From positions 1-64,000 of the forward strand of contig CAMCWV010000007.1 in the NCBI GenBank assembly GCA_945882915.1: a DNA stretch of 64,000 nucleotides, given 5' to 3'. The position numbers and the translations under genes are program-made. The stretch is from Waddlia chondrophila WSU 86-1044 (GTDB taxonomy: Bacteria > Chlamydiota > Chlamydiia > Chlamydiales > CAMCWV01). Each line of letters opens with the position of its first letter. Position 1 is the stretch's first letter. The notes under the pieces are model-generated. The model was not told where the DNA came from, made no database searches, and saw only the letters and a list, made by a program, of their open reading frames with translations. Positions 45,146 to 52,762 of the stretch are shown here, piece by piece.

Positions 45146-45162
45146 AGCTCAACTCCTGATAC

Positions 45163-45897
45163 TTACTTCTTTTTAGCATTAGTGACATAAACCAAGGCGT
45201 TCTTAGCACCAGGTACAGCGCCCTCGACTAGCAAGAGGCTATTGTCAACATCTACAGCCACAACTCTAAGGTTCTGTACTGTCATTCTATCATTACCCAT
45301 ACGGCTCGCTCTAGGTCCACCGGGGAAGCAACGACCTGGAGTCGTACGCATACCTGTTGAACCCGCATGTCTATGTACTGGACCAGCACCATGCGTTGCA
45401 TTCATCCCGGAAAACTTATGCAGCTTCATTACACCCTGGAAACCTTTACCTTTAGAAATCCCGGTTACATCAACATAGGCGCTTTTGGCAGGCTTAGAGG
45501 CTGCAGCCGCATCAACAAGCTTCTGGACAGCTTCAACAGTGATCGTTTGACCTGCTTCGTAAGTAGGCATCTTCTTTTCAGCTTCAGCAACTTGCTTTAA
45601 ATCGATACTAAGGTGACGAGCGGCTTCTAGGCGCAACTCTCTAAGGTAACGGTAAGGAGCTGTTCCTGCTTTTACACAATGACCAGTGCGAGGCTTGCCA
45701 AGTATCTTTTCGGCGCGCTTTAACTCCATTTCTTCAAAACCGAGCTGAATGGCATTGTAGCCATCGCGTCCGGAGCGAGTCTTAACCTGAATCACCACGT
45801 TAGGTGTTACAGTAATAACGGTGCAAACGACAACGTCGCCTTTGGCGTTAAAGTACTGGGTCATACCACGCTTTTTACCCATTAATTTCAGAGTCAT
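45163..45897 (-). CDS. rplC: 50S ribosomal protein L3
   Basis: L3 (244 residues) is an early assembly protein near the peptidyl-transferase centre. LMGKKRGMTQYF begins the core; FSGMNATHGAGPVHRHAGST and PGRCFPGGPRASRMG are diagnostic. I place the start at the ATG at 45897 because AAGGA is 8 bases before it; the ATG at 45906 is directly on the Shine-Dalgarno sequence. This is the first gene of the supercluster: rpsJ (S10) is not upstream. A TTGACA at 45964-45969 on the minus strand could be a -35 element, but no good -10 follows. Confidence 0.95.
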   Translation of the reverse strand: MTLKLMGKKRGMTQYFNAKGDVVVCTVITVTPNVVIQVKTRSGRDGYNAIQLGFEEMELKRAEKILGKPRTGHCVKAGTAPYRYLRELRLEAARHLSIDLKQVAEAEKKMPTYEAGQTITVEAVQKLVDAAAASKPAKSAYVDVTGISKGKGFQGVMKLHKFSGMNATHGAGPVHRHAGSTGMRTTPGRCFPGGPRASRMGNDRMTVQNLRVVAVDVDNSLLLVEGAVPGAKNALVYVTNAKKK

Positions 45898-46364
45898 CAA
45901 TCTCATCCTTTATCAGTTGATTGTATGAGGGAAAGACATAAGCTTTTTGATTAGCCAAGAGACTGTCAAGAAACGAAAAGTGAAAGTTTAGCAAACACCT
46001 TTAATTTCACACAATATAAAAAGCGAAAACTGCTCTGGAAGAGCTTTGAAAGAGACCACGTTAGTCAAAGGCCAGCAAGATTGCCCTCCCCCGCGAAACG
46101 TCTTTTGCCATCTACGAACAACTATCGCTAAGTTAGGCTGGACATAGTAGCACGAGCAGGTATCTTCGAGCTATTTTTTTCGGATAACAAGAAAAAGAGA
46201 GATGGAAAGATTTACGTAAGCCGTTGAATATAATTGTTTTGTGATTAATAATTGCAATGAATTGCACTGCTCTAAAAAGGCTCCCTCCCCATTTAATGCC
46301 CTAATTACGAACCAAGCTCCATGACAAACGCCAAAAAAACAGGATAACCAAGATAGAAGGCAGT
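45898..46364. other. Leader and intergenic DNA upstream of the ribosomal cluster
   Basis: This stretch contains the probable promoter region of rplC and no convincing gene. A minus-strand frame at 46171-46425 runs into Rep-G and has no protein family features. Confidence 0.5.
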
Positions 46365-46448
46365 CAAACCCAGATTGAGCAATTCGCGTTGAGACTATGC
46401 TGTCAACAGGTTGGAACAGGTTCAAGATCTAGGCGATAGATTTTTTCA
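46365..46448. repeat. Interspersed repeat Rep-G, copy 2
   Basis: This is the inverted match of 1463-1550, described there. Confidence 0.85.
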
Positions 46449-46499
46449 TCGCCCGACTATTCTTTTTTTTAACTTAATTTTTGCACTTCATTTTTGAAA

Positions 46500-46735
46500 A
46501 GACGGCTGTTTACGATCGTTCAACCCCGGGACTTTGGCCCTTGTCATTACCCATATTTTGGGATAGCCGATTTGCCCTAAACAAGCGGTTGCCCTCTCCA
46601 GAAGGCAGTCATGTTTTTGAGCAAATCGGCTATCCCAAAATGTGGGTAATGACAAAGTCCAGATGTCCCTCTGGGACATCTATTTTAAATATACGCCTCT
46701 TAGCTGAAAACGGGAATTTGGACGGCCCACGTTAT
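46500..46735. mobile_element. Pal-A remnant broken by Ins-C, itself holding an Ins-B end
   Basis: ACGATCGTTCAACCCCGG then GACTTTGGC at 46512-46538 is Pal-A core. At 46540 the Ins-C terminus CTTGTCATTACCCATATTTT begins, and its inverse ends at 46654; these arms extend further through GGGATAGCCGATTTGC. Between them lies CCTAAACAAGCGGTTGCCCT, the Ins-B terminus. A Pal-A arm (ATATACGCCTCTTAGCTGAA) resumes at 46689-46722. It ends about 10 bases before the SLBB gene stop. Confidence 0.72.
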
Positions 46736-47298
46736 CCACTGGAGATGGCACCGCTTAATGGGGAGGCTCTGCTTGGTGGGGAGCGGAGGCGAGGGATTTG
46801 GACAGTTTCTTGATCTTTGAGCTTCCGCCTTTTGGCAAAGAATGCGGGGTTAGCTTCAGGGTTAAGCTGAATCAGCGGAAGAAGGTCGGCAACCACACTC
46901 CCCTTAACCAGACGGCAGGTAGAAGGCCCAGAAACAGCCCCTTTAATGTGAACAGTCACCCACTCAACTTCAGGAACGCTCACATGCTGCGACTTGCTGA
47001 GCTTAGAACGCCCCTTCAGCTTCGAAAGATCCGCCACGGAGCTCGGGACAGCCTTTTCAAGGAGATCTGCCAAAGAGCTCCCTTTAGGCATCTCATAGGC
47101 GCCAGGATGCTCGACAGCCCCTGCGATCGAAACCGGAATCAGCTGTGTTATCGTGAGCGTCTGGGGAGCTTCTGCAGTCTCGGGAAGATCCCGCTGGCTA
47201 AGCAGCGAAATAAGTGTCAAGGCCGAAAGAAACCCCACAATGCAAGCAATTACAAGCCAATCCGAAAGAGGAAGTTTTGGAGCAGGAGAATCAGCCAT
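46732..47298 (-). CDS. Membrane-anchored protein with two SLBB-like domains
   Basis: This 188-residue protein has one N-terminal membrane helix (about residues 12-32, WLVIACIVGFLSALTLISLL). Two beta-grasp segments of the SLBB type follow: VSIAGAVEHPGAYEMPKGSS and VHIKGAVSGPSTCRLVKGSV. SLBB domains occur in ComEA, polysaccharide exporters (Wza) and similar envelope proteins and bind ligands or sugars. There is no C-terminal HhH domain as in ComEA, so it is not a standard DNA-uptake receptor. The GAGGAG of the adjacent Pal-A element, 12 bases before the ATG, is the only Shine-Dalgarno-like sequence. The function is unknown. Confidence 0.78.
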   Translation of the reverse strand: MADSPAPKLPLSDWLVIACIVGFLSALTLISLLSQRDLPETAEAPQTLTITQLIPVSIAGAVEHPGAYEMPKGSSLADLLEKAVPSSVADLSKLKGRSKLSKSQHVSVPEVEWVTVHIKGAVSGPSTCRLVKGSVVADLLPLIQLNPEANPAFFAKRRKLKDQETVQIPRLRSPPSRASPLSGAISSG

Positions 47299-47304
47299 GC
47301 GGGT

Positions 47305-47376
47305 TATATACTCCTCGTAGCTGAAAATGGGAACTTGGACGGCGCTAAAGCCCCGTTTTCAACTAAGAGGAGTATA
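47305..47376. repeat. Pal-A element directly upstream of the SLBB gene
   Basis: Left arm TATATACTCCTCGTAGCTGA and right arm AACTAAGAGGAGTATATATA enclose GGACGGCGCTAAAGCCCCG. The outward GAGGAG of its left end lies 12 bases before the ATG at 47298. Confidence 0.9.
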
Positions 47377-47393
47377 TATAAAAAAGGTTCATA

Positions 47394-47431
47394 AAAAAAG
47401 CCACCAGGAAGATTTCCCCGGTGGCTTTTAA
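47394..47431 (-). terminator. Terminator of the Inc-like gene
   Basis: On the minus strand AAAAGCCACC and GGTGGCTTTTTTT pair around GGGGAAATCTTCCT, with a T-run. It is 36 bases after the stop of the 488-residue gene. Confidence 0.93.
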
Positions 47432-47466
47432 GTTATACTAACGAATCACTTTAAACAGCGTTTAGC

Positions 47467-48933
47467 TTACACTGCTTCAAGTGGAGCGTAAGGCATTTCT
47501 GCAAGGTGTTTTACATGAACATCGTCCTCTTTAACCATTGCAAACGCTGCTTTAAGAGCATCGCTACGGCTTTGCTTAGCAGAGTCGCCGATGTGCGCAG
47601 AGTAGACTGCAGATCCGCCGGCAGCCACTTTCAAGCTAGCCTGAGCCACTTTCACAGCCACATAACCTTGAACTACATGAGTAGAGGCTAAAGTTCCGAG
47701 GATTATAGCAGCGAGGCTTGCAGTACAACCAGCGCACTGCCATTTAGCTTGGCTAATTGCAGCAGTAGCACTCGCTACACGCTCTTTAGCATCCACATCA
47801 AGCCTAGTAGTTGCCACGATGTAGTCTGCAACAACAGAAGTCATCTGAGCTTGAGAATCAGTATCTTTAATCCAATTCCTGAGCATCATAGCCTCAAGAG
47901 CTGAATGATCTCTGTGAAGTCTATCTAGACGCTCAACAAGCACTTTCTTCGAAGCCGCAAGATTATCGTCAGCTGCCAAGGACTTAAGCTCTTTAAGCTT
48001 TTCAGACTCTTTCCTAGCTGGATATTCTGGCGCAGGAAGCTGATCAGCCTTATGAGCTTCAGTATAAGCCGCCGAAGCTTTAGTATACGCGGCTTCCTCT
48101 AGAGCAGTGAGCTCAGTAATCCAATCGGCGATAACAGGCTTTAGCGACTCCACTTTCGCATCCTCTGCATTGATAAGCTTAATATCAGCTTCCATCTTCT
48201 CTTTGAAGATCTTAGCTGTTCCGTCATCTTTAAGCGTTGCAATTCTGTCAACCAAAGACTGAGCTGTCTCAGCGCGCTGTTTGATATCTGAAACGTTCCT
48301 CTCAGCTGCCGCCTTCTTCAGAGTCGCAACCGTCCAGCTGCTGTAGAAGATTTTGATTAGCGCGCCCAAGCTAACGATAGCCGACACGATTCCCACTTGT
48401 CCAATTACAGTAGCGATCTTGCCGAGGTTTTTCTTTGTAGCATCAGCAACGAACACAGTAACAGCACCAGCCGCTCCGACGAACGTCCCGCCAGTAACCA
48501 AGAAACTAAGCACTAGGCCTGTATCCCAAGCGCCTTCTTTTTCTGTAAAGTACCCTTTTAGCGGGATTTTGGACTTAGTAGAAAGGGCAGCTACATTCTC
48601 TTTTCCTTGTTTGTGCAAAGCAACAAGACTGTCATTACCAGCGATAGATTCAACTAGGTCAACCGCTTCATACGTGATGTTATCGCGGAAGCTGTTTGCT
48701 GCAGCAGAAACACCCTTTAGCAAATCAACGAAAGAATAGCCACCTAGACCCGCTGCCCCGGCCGCCATAGTAACGAGGTCAGAAACCCCTTCAATGAACT
48801 TACCGCTGTTTTTAATTGCAGAAAGACTAGCAAGCATCTCTTTTTGGAAAAGAGGCGCACGATTAACAGCCTGCTTGTCTAGGAAAAACGGTCCCTGAGC
48901 TGGGAAATAATGAGCTTGTACTAGTCCGGTCAT
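47467..48933 (-). CDS. Large protein with two bilobed hydrophobic domains (Inc-like)
   Basis: This 488-residue protein has no N-terminal signal peptide. It has two hydrophobic hairpins: residues 137-197 (LVLSFLVTGGTFVGAAGAV, then IGQVGIVSAIVSLGALIKIF) and 400-455 (ASLAAIILGTLAS, then VAQASLKVAAGGSAVYSA). Between them is a charged, probably coiled-coil stretch (220-390). Paired hydrophobic segments without a signal are typical of chlamydial inclusion-membrane (Inc) proteins secreted by type III secretion. It also occupies the slot between rplC and fmt where C. trachomatis has the Inc protein CT529. Secretion and family membership are inferred; no alignment was made. It has its own terminator. 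Confidence 0.7.
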   Translation of the reverse strand: MTGLVQAHYFPAQGPFFLDKQAVNRAPLFQKEMLASLSAIKNSGKFIEGVSDLVTMAAGAAGLGGYSFVDLLKGVSAAANSFRDNITYEAVDLVESIAGNDSLVALHKQGKENVAALSTKSKIPLKGYFTEKEGAWDTGLVLSFLVTGGTFVGAAGAVTVFVADATKKNLGKIATVIGQVGIVSAIVSLGALIKIFYSSWTVATLKKAAAERNVSDIKQRAETAQSLVDRIATLKDDGTAKIFKEKMEADIKLINAEDAKVESLKPVIADWITELTALEEAAYTKASAAYTEAHKADQLPAPEYPARKESEKLKELKSLAADDNLAASKKVLVERLDRLHRDHSALEAMMLRNWIKDTDSQAQMTSVVADYIVATTRLDVDAKERVASATAAISQAKWQCAGCTASLAAIILGTLASTHVVQGYVAVKVAQASLKVAAGGSAVYSAHIGDSAKQSRSDALKAAFAMVKEDDVHVKHLAEMPYAPLEAV

Positions 48934-49124
48934 AAAGGTCTCCTTAAACTGATTTTATATTTTAAACGTTTAAAATTTACTTCTTTTTAAAGGAGCTTGC
49001 TAAGGACCTTATCTCACGGCTTCCTAAAGGCGCTGCTCTCTTTACTTAATAGAATAATGTTAGCATTTTGTAAATTTTAAGTAAAGCGGTAGTTTTTTTT
49101 GATAAACAGGGCGTGTCACATTAG
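48934..49124. other. Promoter region of the Inc-like gene, no coding sequence
   Basis: This AT-rich stretch upstream of the 488-residue gene includes the palindrome-like TTTTAAACGTTTAAAA at 48959-48974. AAGGAGACC lies a few bases before the ATG. The sequence changes to foreign-looking DNA by about 49125. Confidence 0.5.
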
Positions 49125-49178
49125 AATTCAGCGATTTTTAAATCGCCTTTTCAACTTCGAAGTCCGATTCAACATGCC

Positions 49179-49526
49179 TTGATGCGCGAAGCCTTATCTT
49201 TGGTTGAGGCTGGCATTGCCACGCCTGATGATATTGACGATGCAGTTCGATATAGCTTTGGTTTTAGATATGCAGCCGTTGGCCCAATGACACAAAAAGA
49301 AATTTCTGGATGGGATGGAATGGCAAATGCAGCTAAAGAAATTTATCCATCCCTATCCAACATCACAACCCTTCCCTCAAAACTCAATGCGCTAATGGAA
49401 AACGGTAAAACGGGGATGAAGGCCGGAGAAGGATTTAGAAAATGGACGCCTGATGAAATTCAAAAAACTACAGAAAGCTATTCTAAAAGACTAAAAGCAG
49501 CCTTTGATGTACTCAACATGCAATAG
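49179..49526 (+). pseudogene. C-terminal fragment of a 3-hydroxyacyl-CoA dehydrogenase family gene
   Basis: The frame encodes only the C-terminal helical domain of a 3HCDH-type dehydrogenase: ALMREALSLVEAGIATPDDI, AVRYSFGFRYAAVGPM and a GMKAGEGFRKWTPDE ending. The similarity extends a few codons upstream (PIQHA) to about 49164. A stop at 49122 closes the frame, and no NAD-binding domain is present in the preceding sequence. A lone TTG would be the only start. I treat it as a truncated remnant. It is unlike its neighbours and is probably of proteobacterial origin; the origin is inferred from the wording of the protein only. Confidence 0.82.
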
Positions 49527-49689
49527 GTGAGTACGACTTTGCTAAAAATTGCTGAAGTCGATATGGGTCTGGGACTACTCCAATGCCATGCTGGCCAAGC
49601 TGGTGATGGAACAAGGATCCATTCTGGCCACGCAATGTACGTTCACACACATCAAATTCTAAATATTGATTTGCCAGCCTCACCTTACT

Positions 49690-49799
49690 CAAGCCGAATC
49701 ATGATTAAGTCAATCGACCACAATCCTCCAGCCTGAGACAATATTAAATTGTGAGGATTTGGCCTGCCCAGCACGATTCGAACGTGCGACCTACGCCTT
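49690..49799. repeat. Direct repeat with tRNA 3' end, copy 1
   Basis: CAAGCCGAATCATGATT begins a 110-base stretch repeated at 50902-51012. It ends with a 40-base tRNA 3' half on the minus strand (49760-49799): AAGGCGTAGGTCGCACG, the T-loop TTCGAAT, CGTGCTGGGCAGG and an encoded CCA. The 5' half of the tRNA is missing. Confidence 0.8.
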
Positions 49800-49851
49800 G
49801 GAATCGCTGACAAAAATAAGTACTCAAATTAATATCTCATAGCTGCTCAAA

Positions 49852-50616
49852 TTACCTAATCTGTAGATATGGCTCATTAGATATGGAAATTATCCCACCG
49901 TATGGGCTACTAAATGTTAAAGCAATCATACAAATTGGAATAAGGACTGTAGCTGTTGCGATCGACATCGCCACTATCAAAGCTTTTGGTTTTGCTACAT
50001 GAACAAATGCAACTGCGATTTGAACAAGTATTGCTAATAATAAAATTGCAGTCATCCGCAATGGGTGAACGTCAAATGATACATAGGCCAAACGGATACC
50101 ACGTGCGTTATCAACAGTCTGAAAGGCATGTATTAGTATCTTTGATTCCGCATTATTATTGAGTTGATTAGCGGCCTTAAAAAAATCAGAGCGCATAGCT
50201 ATAAATTTTTCTATCGTCTTTGGGGAATCATTGCTGGCTGATGATAGTGTTTGCCATTCTTCATCAAGAATAGATTTTGCGTATGTTCGAGTCGTATTGG
50301 CAAGATTACTGTTTTTTAGCTCCGGAAGTGTACTAGCAAGACTAATGATCTCACTGAGTCCCTGACTTTCAGCCTTTATTGCTTTTTCAGCCATGTTATA
50401 GTTTTCCCAAATTGAAGTAGCCATCAAGGCAGCAGATAATGAAAACAACACTGCTGGCAAGCCAAAAAAGGGAACTGCAACCCCTTTATATTGCAGCATC
50501 AATGGCCGGGTTTTTTGGGAGAGAAAAATTCGAGTAATGATCACCGCAATAATAGTAAATACAAAAATAATGAGTAGAATCATTGCAACTTCATTATTAG
50601 TACTTATAAATGGCAT
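49852..50616 (-). CDS. DUF4239-like (bestrophin-like) membrane protein
   Basis: This 254-residue protein has four membrane segments near residues 11-31, 48-68, 185-207 and 214-237, with a helical soluble region between the second and third (SIWENYNMAEKAIKAESQGL then LASTLPEL). That layout and the motif pattern fit DUF4239. AAGGTGGAGC lies before the ATG. The gene lies between two direct repeats that contain tRNA 3' ends, which suggests it arrived as part of an integrated segment. It has no chlamydial counterpart that I know. The function is unknown. Confidence 0.78.
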   Translation of the reverse strand: MPFISTNNEVAMILLIIFVFTIIAVIITRIFLSQKTRPLMLQYKGVAVPFFGLPAVLFSLSAALMATSIWENYNMAEKAIKAESQGLSEIISLASTLPELKNSNLANTTRTYAKSILDEEWQTLSSASNDSPKTIEKFIAMRSDFFKAANQLNNNAESKILIHAFQTVDNARGIRLAYVSFDVHPLRMTAILLLAILVQIAVAFVHVAKPKALIVAMSIATATVLIPICMIALTFSSPYGGIISISNEPYLQIR

Positions 50617-50901
50617 TTAAGCTCCACCTTGTTATGTTTGGTTAGTTTACTATAGCCTCTGAACAGCAGTCAATTTAGGTTCACGTTTAAAGAGAGTTTT
50701 CTCTAGTAAATCATTGCGGCGACATGGGTTGATTCTAAATGAGTTGGGTACTTGGATTTGGAGTACTGAAGGCTTGTATGCAAATATCAATTTACAAGCC
50801 GTACAAAGTTGTCGGTTTACCCGACAAAACTACTGACCACCCACTTGCCCATTGTTGGCCAGGATCCGCTACGCTAGACCAAGGTCGGTCTCTACGCCAG
50901 C

Positions 50902-51012
50902 CAAGCCGGATCATGATTGGGTCAATAGACCACAGTCAACCAGCCTACTTTTATATTAAGCGATATGATATCTGGCCTGCCCAGCACGATTCGAACCTGC
51001 GACCTACGCCTT
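50902..51012. repeat. Direct repeat with tRNA 3' end, copy 2
   Basis: This matches 49690-49799 (CAAGCCGGATCATGATT at the start). Its tRNA part at 50973-51012 differs at one base in the T stem. The stretch is again followed by unrelated sequence rather than the rest of a tRNA. Confidence 0.8.
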
Positions 51013-51333
51013 AAAAGCTGTAAAAATGAGCTAAAACAACTTGTTAAACAATAACATTGAGGTGTTGGTTAGAATTCCAAGGATCCGGGGTGGCATTGGC
51101 AGGCGATCCAATTAGATCAACCGCCCCCGCATTTTAGCTGTTACCCACTCACTCACTCAAGTAAAGACTTCGATTTAAACTCGTTAATGACCTCTATGGG
51201 TGTACGCTATTGTAACACTTTTCTAGATCGGTTGTTAAGTAAATGGTAACAGTTCACAAAGCAGTTCCCGCTAGACTTCTTCTTACCCAGGGCTACATCT
51301 CGTCCACCCCATTGCGGGGTGTTCTTTTAAATC
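51013..51333. other. Intergenic stretch with a GTAACAGTTCACA fragment
   Basis: GGTAACAGTTCACA at 51246 repeats the Ins-D terminus, but no inverted partner is visible. CACCCCATTGCGGGGTG at 51306-51322 is a small hairpin. No gene was seen. Confidence 0.5.
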
Positions 51334-51371
51334 TATACTCCTCGTAGTTGAAAACGGGAATTTGGGCTAGC
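51334..51371. repeat. Half Pal-A element
   Basis: TATACTCCTCGTAGTTGAAA then ACGGGAATTTGGGCTAGCGC is a left Pal-A arm. Rep-F begins a few bases later, so the right half may have been replaced by it. Confidence 0.85.
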
Positions 51372-51377
51372 GCCCGC

Positions 51378-51567
51378 TTAAAGAACGAGCGTTAGCGAAG
51401 CTCTTTGGAGTACTGGGACAAGTCCAACGCTTTGTTAGGACTCGACCTGTCGAGTCCACTGAACCTTAGCAAGCGAACGTGTGTGTCTGGCCCTCGACAT
51501 GTCGAGGGGCCATGAAAGCTAGGACATGTCCCGGCACTCCAAAGAGTTCGCCTCGCTCACTCCTTAA
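51378..51567. mobile_element. Rep-F inverted-repeat element with two internal dyads
   Basis: TTAAAGAACGAGCGTTAGCG then AAGCTCTTTGGAGTACTGGG at the left pairs with CCCGGCACTCCAAAGAGTTC then GCCTCGCTCACTCCTTAA at the right. Inside are two dyads sharing CTCGAC and GTCGAG: GGACTCGACCTGTCGAGTCC (51438-51457) and CCCTCGACATGTCGAGGG (51491-51508). There is no coding sequence. End fragments occur at 24811 and 32434. Confidence 0.75.
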
Positions 51568-51633
51568 ACCCCACTGAGTTAAACGTTATCTGCCAGCTCT
51601 ATTTTTTAAAGTAAGAGTCCCAGCGCTCTATTT

Positions 51634-51706
51634 ATATACTCCTCGTAGCTGAAAATGGAGCTTTCGCGCTAGTCCAAATTCCCGTTTTCAGCTAAGCGGA
51701 GTATAG
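51634..51706. repeat. Pal-A element (short form)
   Basis: ATATACTCCTCGTAGCTGAA at the left and TTCAGCTAAGCGGAGTATA at the right enclose GAGCTTTCGCGCTAGTCC. It lies about 80 bases beyond the fmt stop. Confidence 0.9.
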
Positions 51707-51787
51707 CCCAGTCTGCACGCAGGGCGGGTAGCGAGACGTAAGGGCTGGGTATGAGGATGCAAAAAAAACATCCGAAGCATAGCGATA

Positions 51788-52729
51788 TCACAGTTGGAAT
51801 GAGAGCGCGAAAGGGGGAAGACCTCTGCAAAACTCGAGAGCGGATAGAGGCCTTTTCCCTTCAAGCTGCACTTCTAGAAGCTCTAAAGCCCCCTCTGAAC
51901 AGGCTACGACAAGAGAATGACTAACCTCTAAAAGCGCGCCTGCAGAAAGACCTCCCTTCTCAAGAACTAGACGCGTTTTAAGGATTTTGAGGCGCTTTTC
52001 TTGACCGCGCAGCATCACACGGCACCAAGCCCCAGGACGAGGCGTTGCCCCTCTCACGAGATTATGAAGCTGCCGAGCTGGCCGGCTCCAATGCAGCTCA
52101 CACTCCTCCCCTTCAATCTTTGGAGCAAATGTCGCGAGCGTCTCGTTTTGAGGTGTGCGATTTACAATCCCCTTCGCTAAATCACGAATAACGCCATGCA
52201 AAGCTCCGCACCCTGCCTTGCAAAGCAGAGCCTCTAACTCACCGGCTGTAGTCTCTTCGTTAATAGGAACCGTATCTGTCATAATGACATCTCCAGCATC
52301 CATCTTCTTTACAAGATACATAATCGAAACACCCGACTCAGACTCTCCATTAATCAAGCAGCGCTGAATAGGCGCAGCTCCGCGATATTTTGGAAGGAGA
52401 CTTGCATGGACGTTAATACACCCTTTTGCAGGGATGTCCAAAATGGCTTGGCTGAGGATTTCCCCGTAGGCAACAACAACAAAAAGATCGGCATTAAAAG
52501 ATTTAAGCGCCGCCTCAAATTCAGTTGTCGAGGCTCTTTCTGGCTGCAAGATCGGAATTGTCGAGACTGTTTGAGCAAGGCTCTTTACCTCGGAAGGTGA
52601 AGGGGTGCCCGAGCGCCCCTTCGCGCTGTCAGGACGTGTGACAACAGCAACAATATTCACTCCCCTGCTGAGAAGATAAGCTAAAGTATTGGCAGCAAAC
52701 TGTGGTGTGCCGAAGAAAACGATTCTCAT
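51788..52729 (-). CDS. fmt: Methionyl-tRNA formyltransferase
   Basis: This 313-residue enzyme formylates initiator Met-tRNA using 10-formyl-tetrahydrofolate. MRIVFFGTPQFAANTL starts it; NVHASLLPKYRGAAPIQRCL holds the catalytic Asn-His pair, and MDAGDVI the catalytic Asp. The C-terminal OB-fold domain ends at residue 313. It is 33 bases after lpxA and closes the lpxC-fabZ-lpxA-fmt operon, the order found in Chlamydia (CT533-CT530). Confidence 0.96.
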   Translation of the reverse strand: MRIVFFGTPQFAANTLAYLLSRGVNIVAVVTRPDSAKGRSGTPSPSEVKSLAQTVSTIPILQPERASTTEFEAALKSFNADLFVVVAYGEILSQAILDIPAKGCINVHASLLPKYRGAAPIQRCLINGESESGVSIMYLVKKMDAGDVIMTDTVPINEETTAGELEALLCKAGCGALHGVIRDLAKGIVNRTPQNETLATFAPKIEGEECELHWSRPARQLHNLVRGATPRPGAWCRVMLRGQEKRLKILKTRLVLEKGGLSAGALLEVSHSLVVACSEGALELLEVQLEGKRPLSALEFCRGLPPFALSFQL

Positions 52730-52762
52730 TTAGAACCTTGCTTCGCGTCTGTGGCGGCTTTG

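Noticed and set aside
46171-46425. 84-codon minus-strand frame upstream of the ribosomal cluster
   Set aside because: Its N-terminal part is Rep-G sequence and the rest shows no family or ribosome-binding site.
46481-46813. 110-codon plus-strand frame in the repeat region
   Set aside because: It is composed of Ins-C, Ins-B and Pal-A repeat sequence and overlaps the SLBB gene.
46798-47394. 198-codon plus-strand frame opposite the SLBB gene
   Set aside because: It is the antisense shadow of the SLBB gene and ends in Pal-A; the minus frame has a TM helix and domain motifs.
50739-51014. 91-codon plus-strand frame after the DUF4239 gene
   Set aside because: It reads through the 110-base direct repeat and the antisense of the tRNA fragment.
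49101-51100. Integron cassette array (attC sites)
   Set aside because: The direct repeats contain a tRNA 3' half rather than attC core sites (no paired RYYYAAC/GTTRRRY), and there is no integrase.
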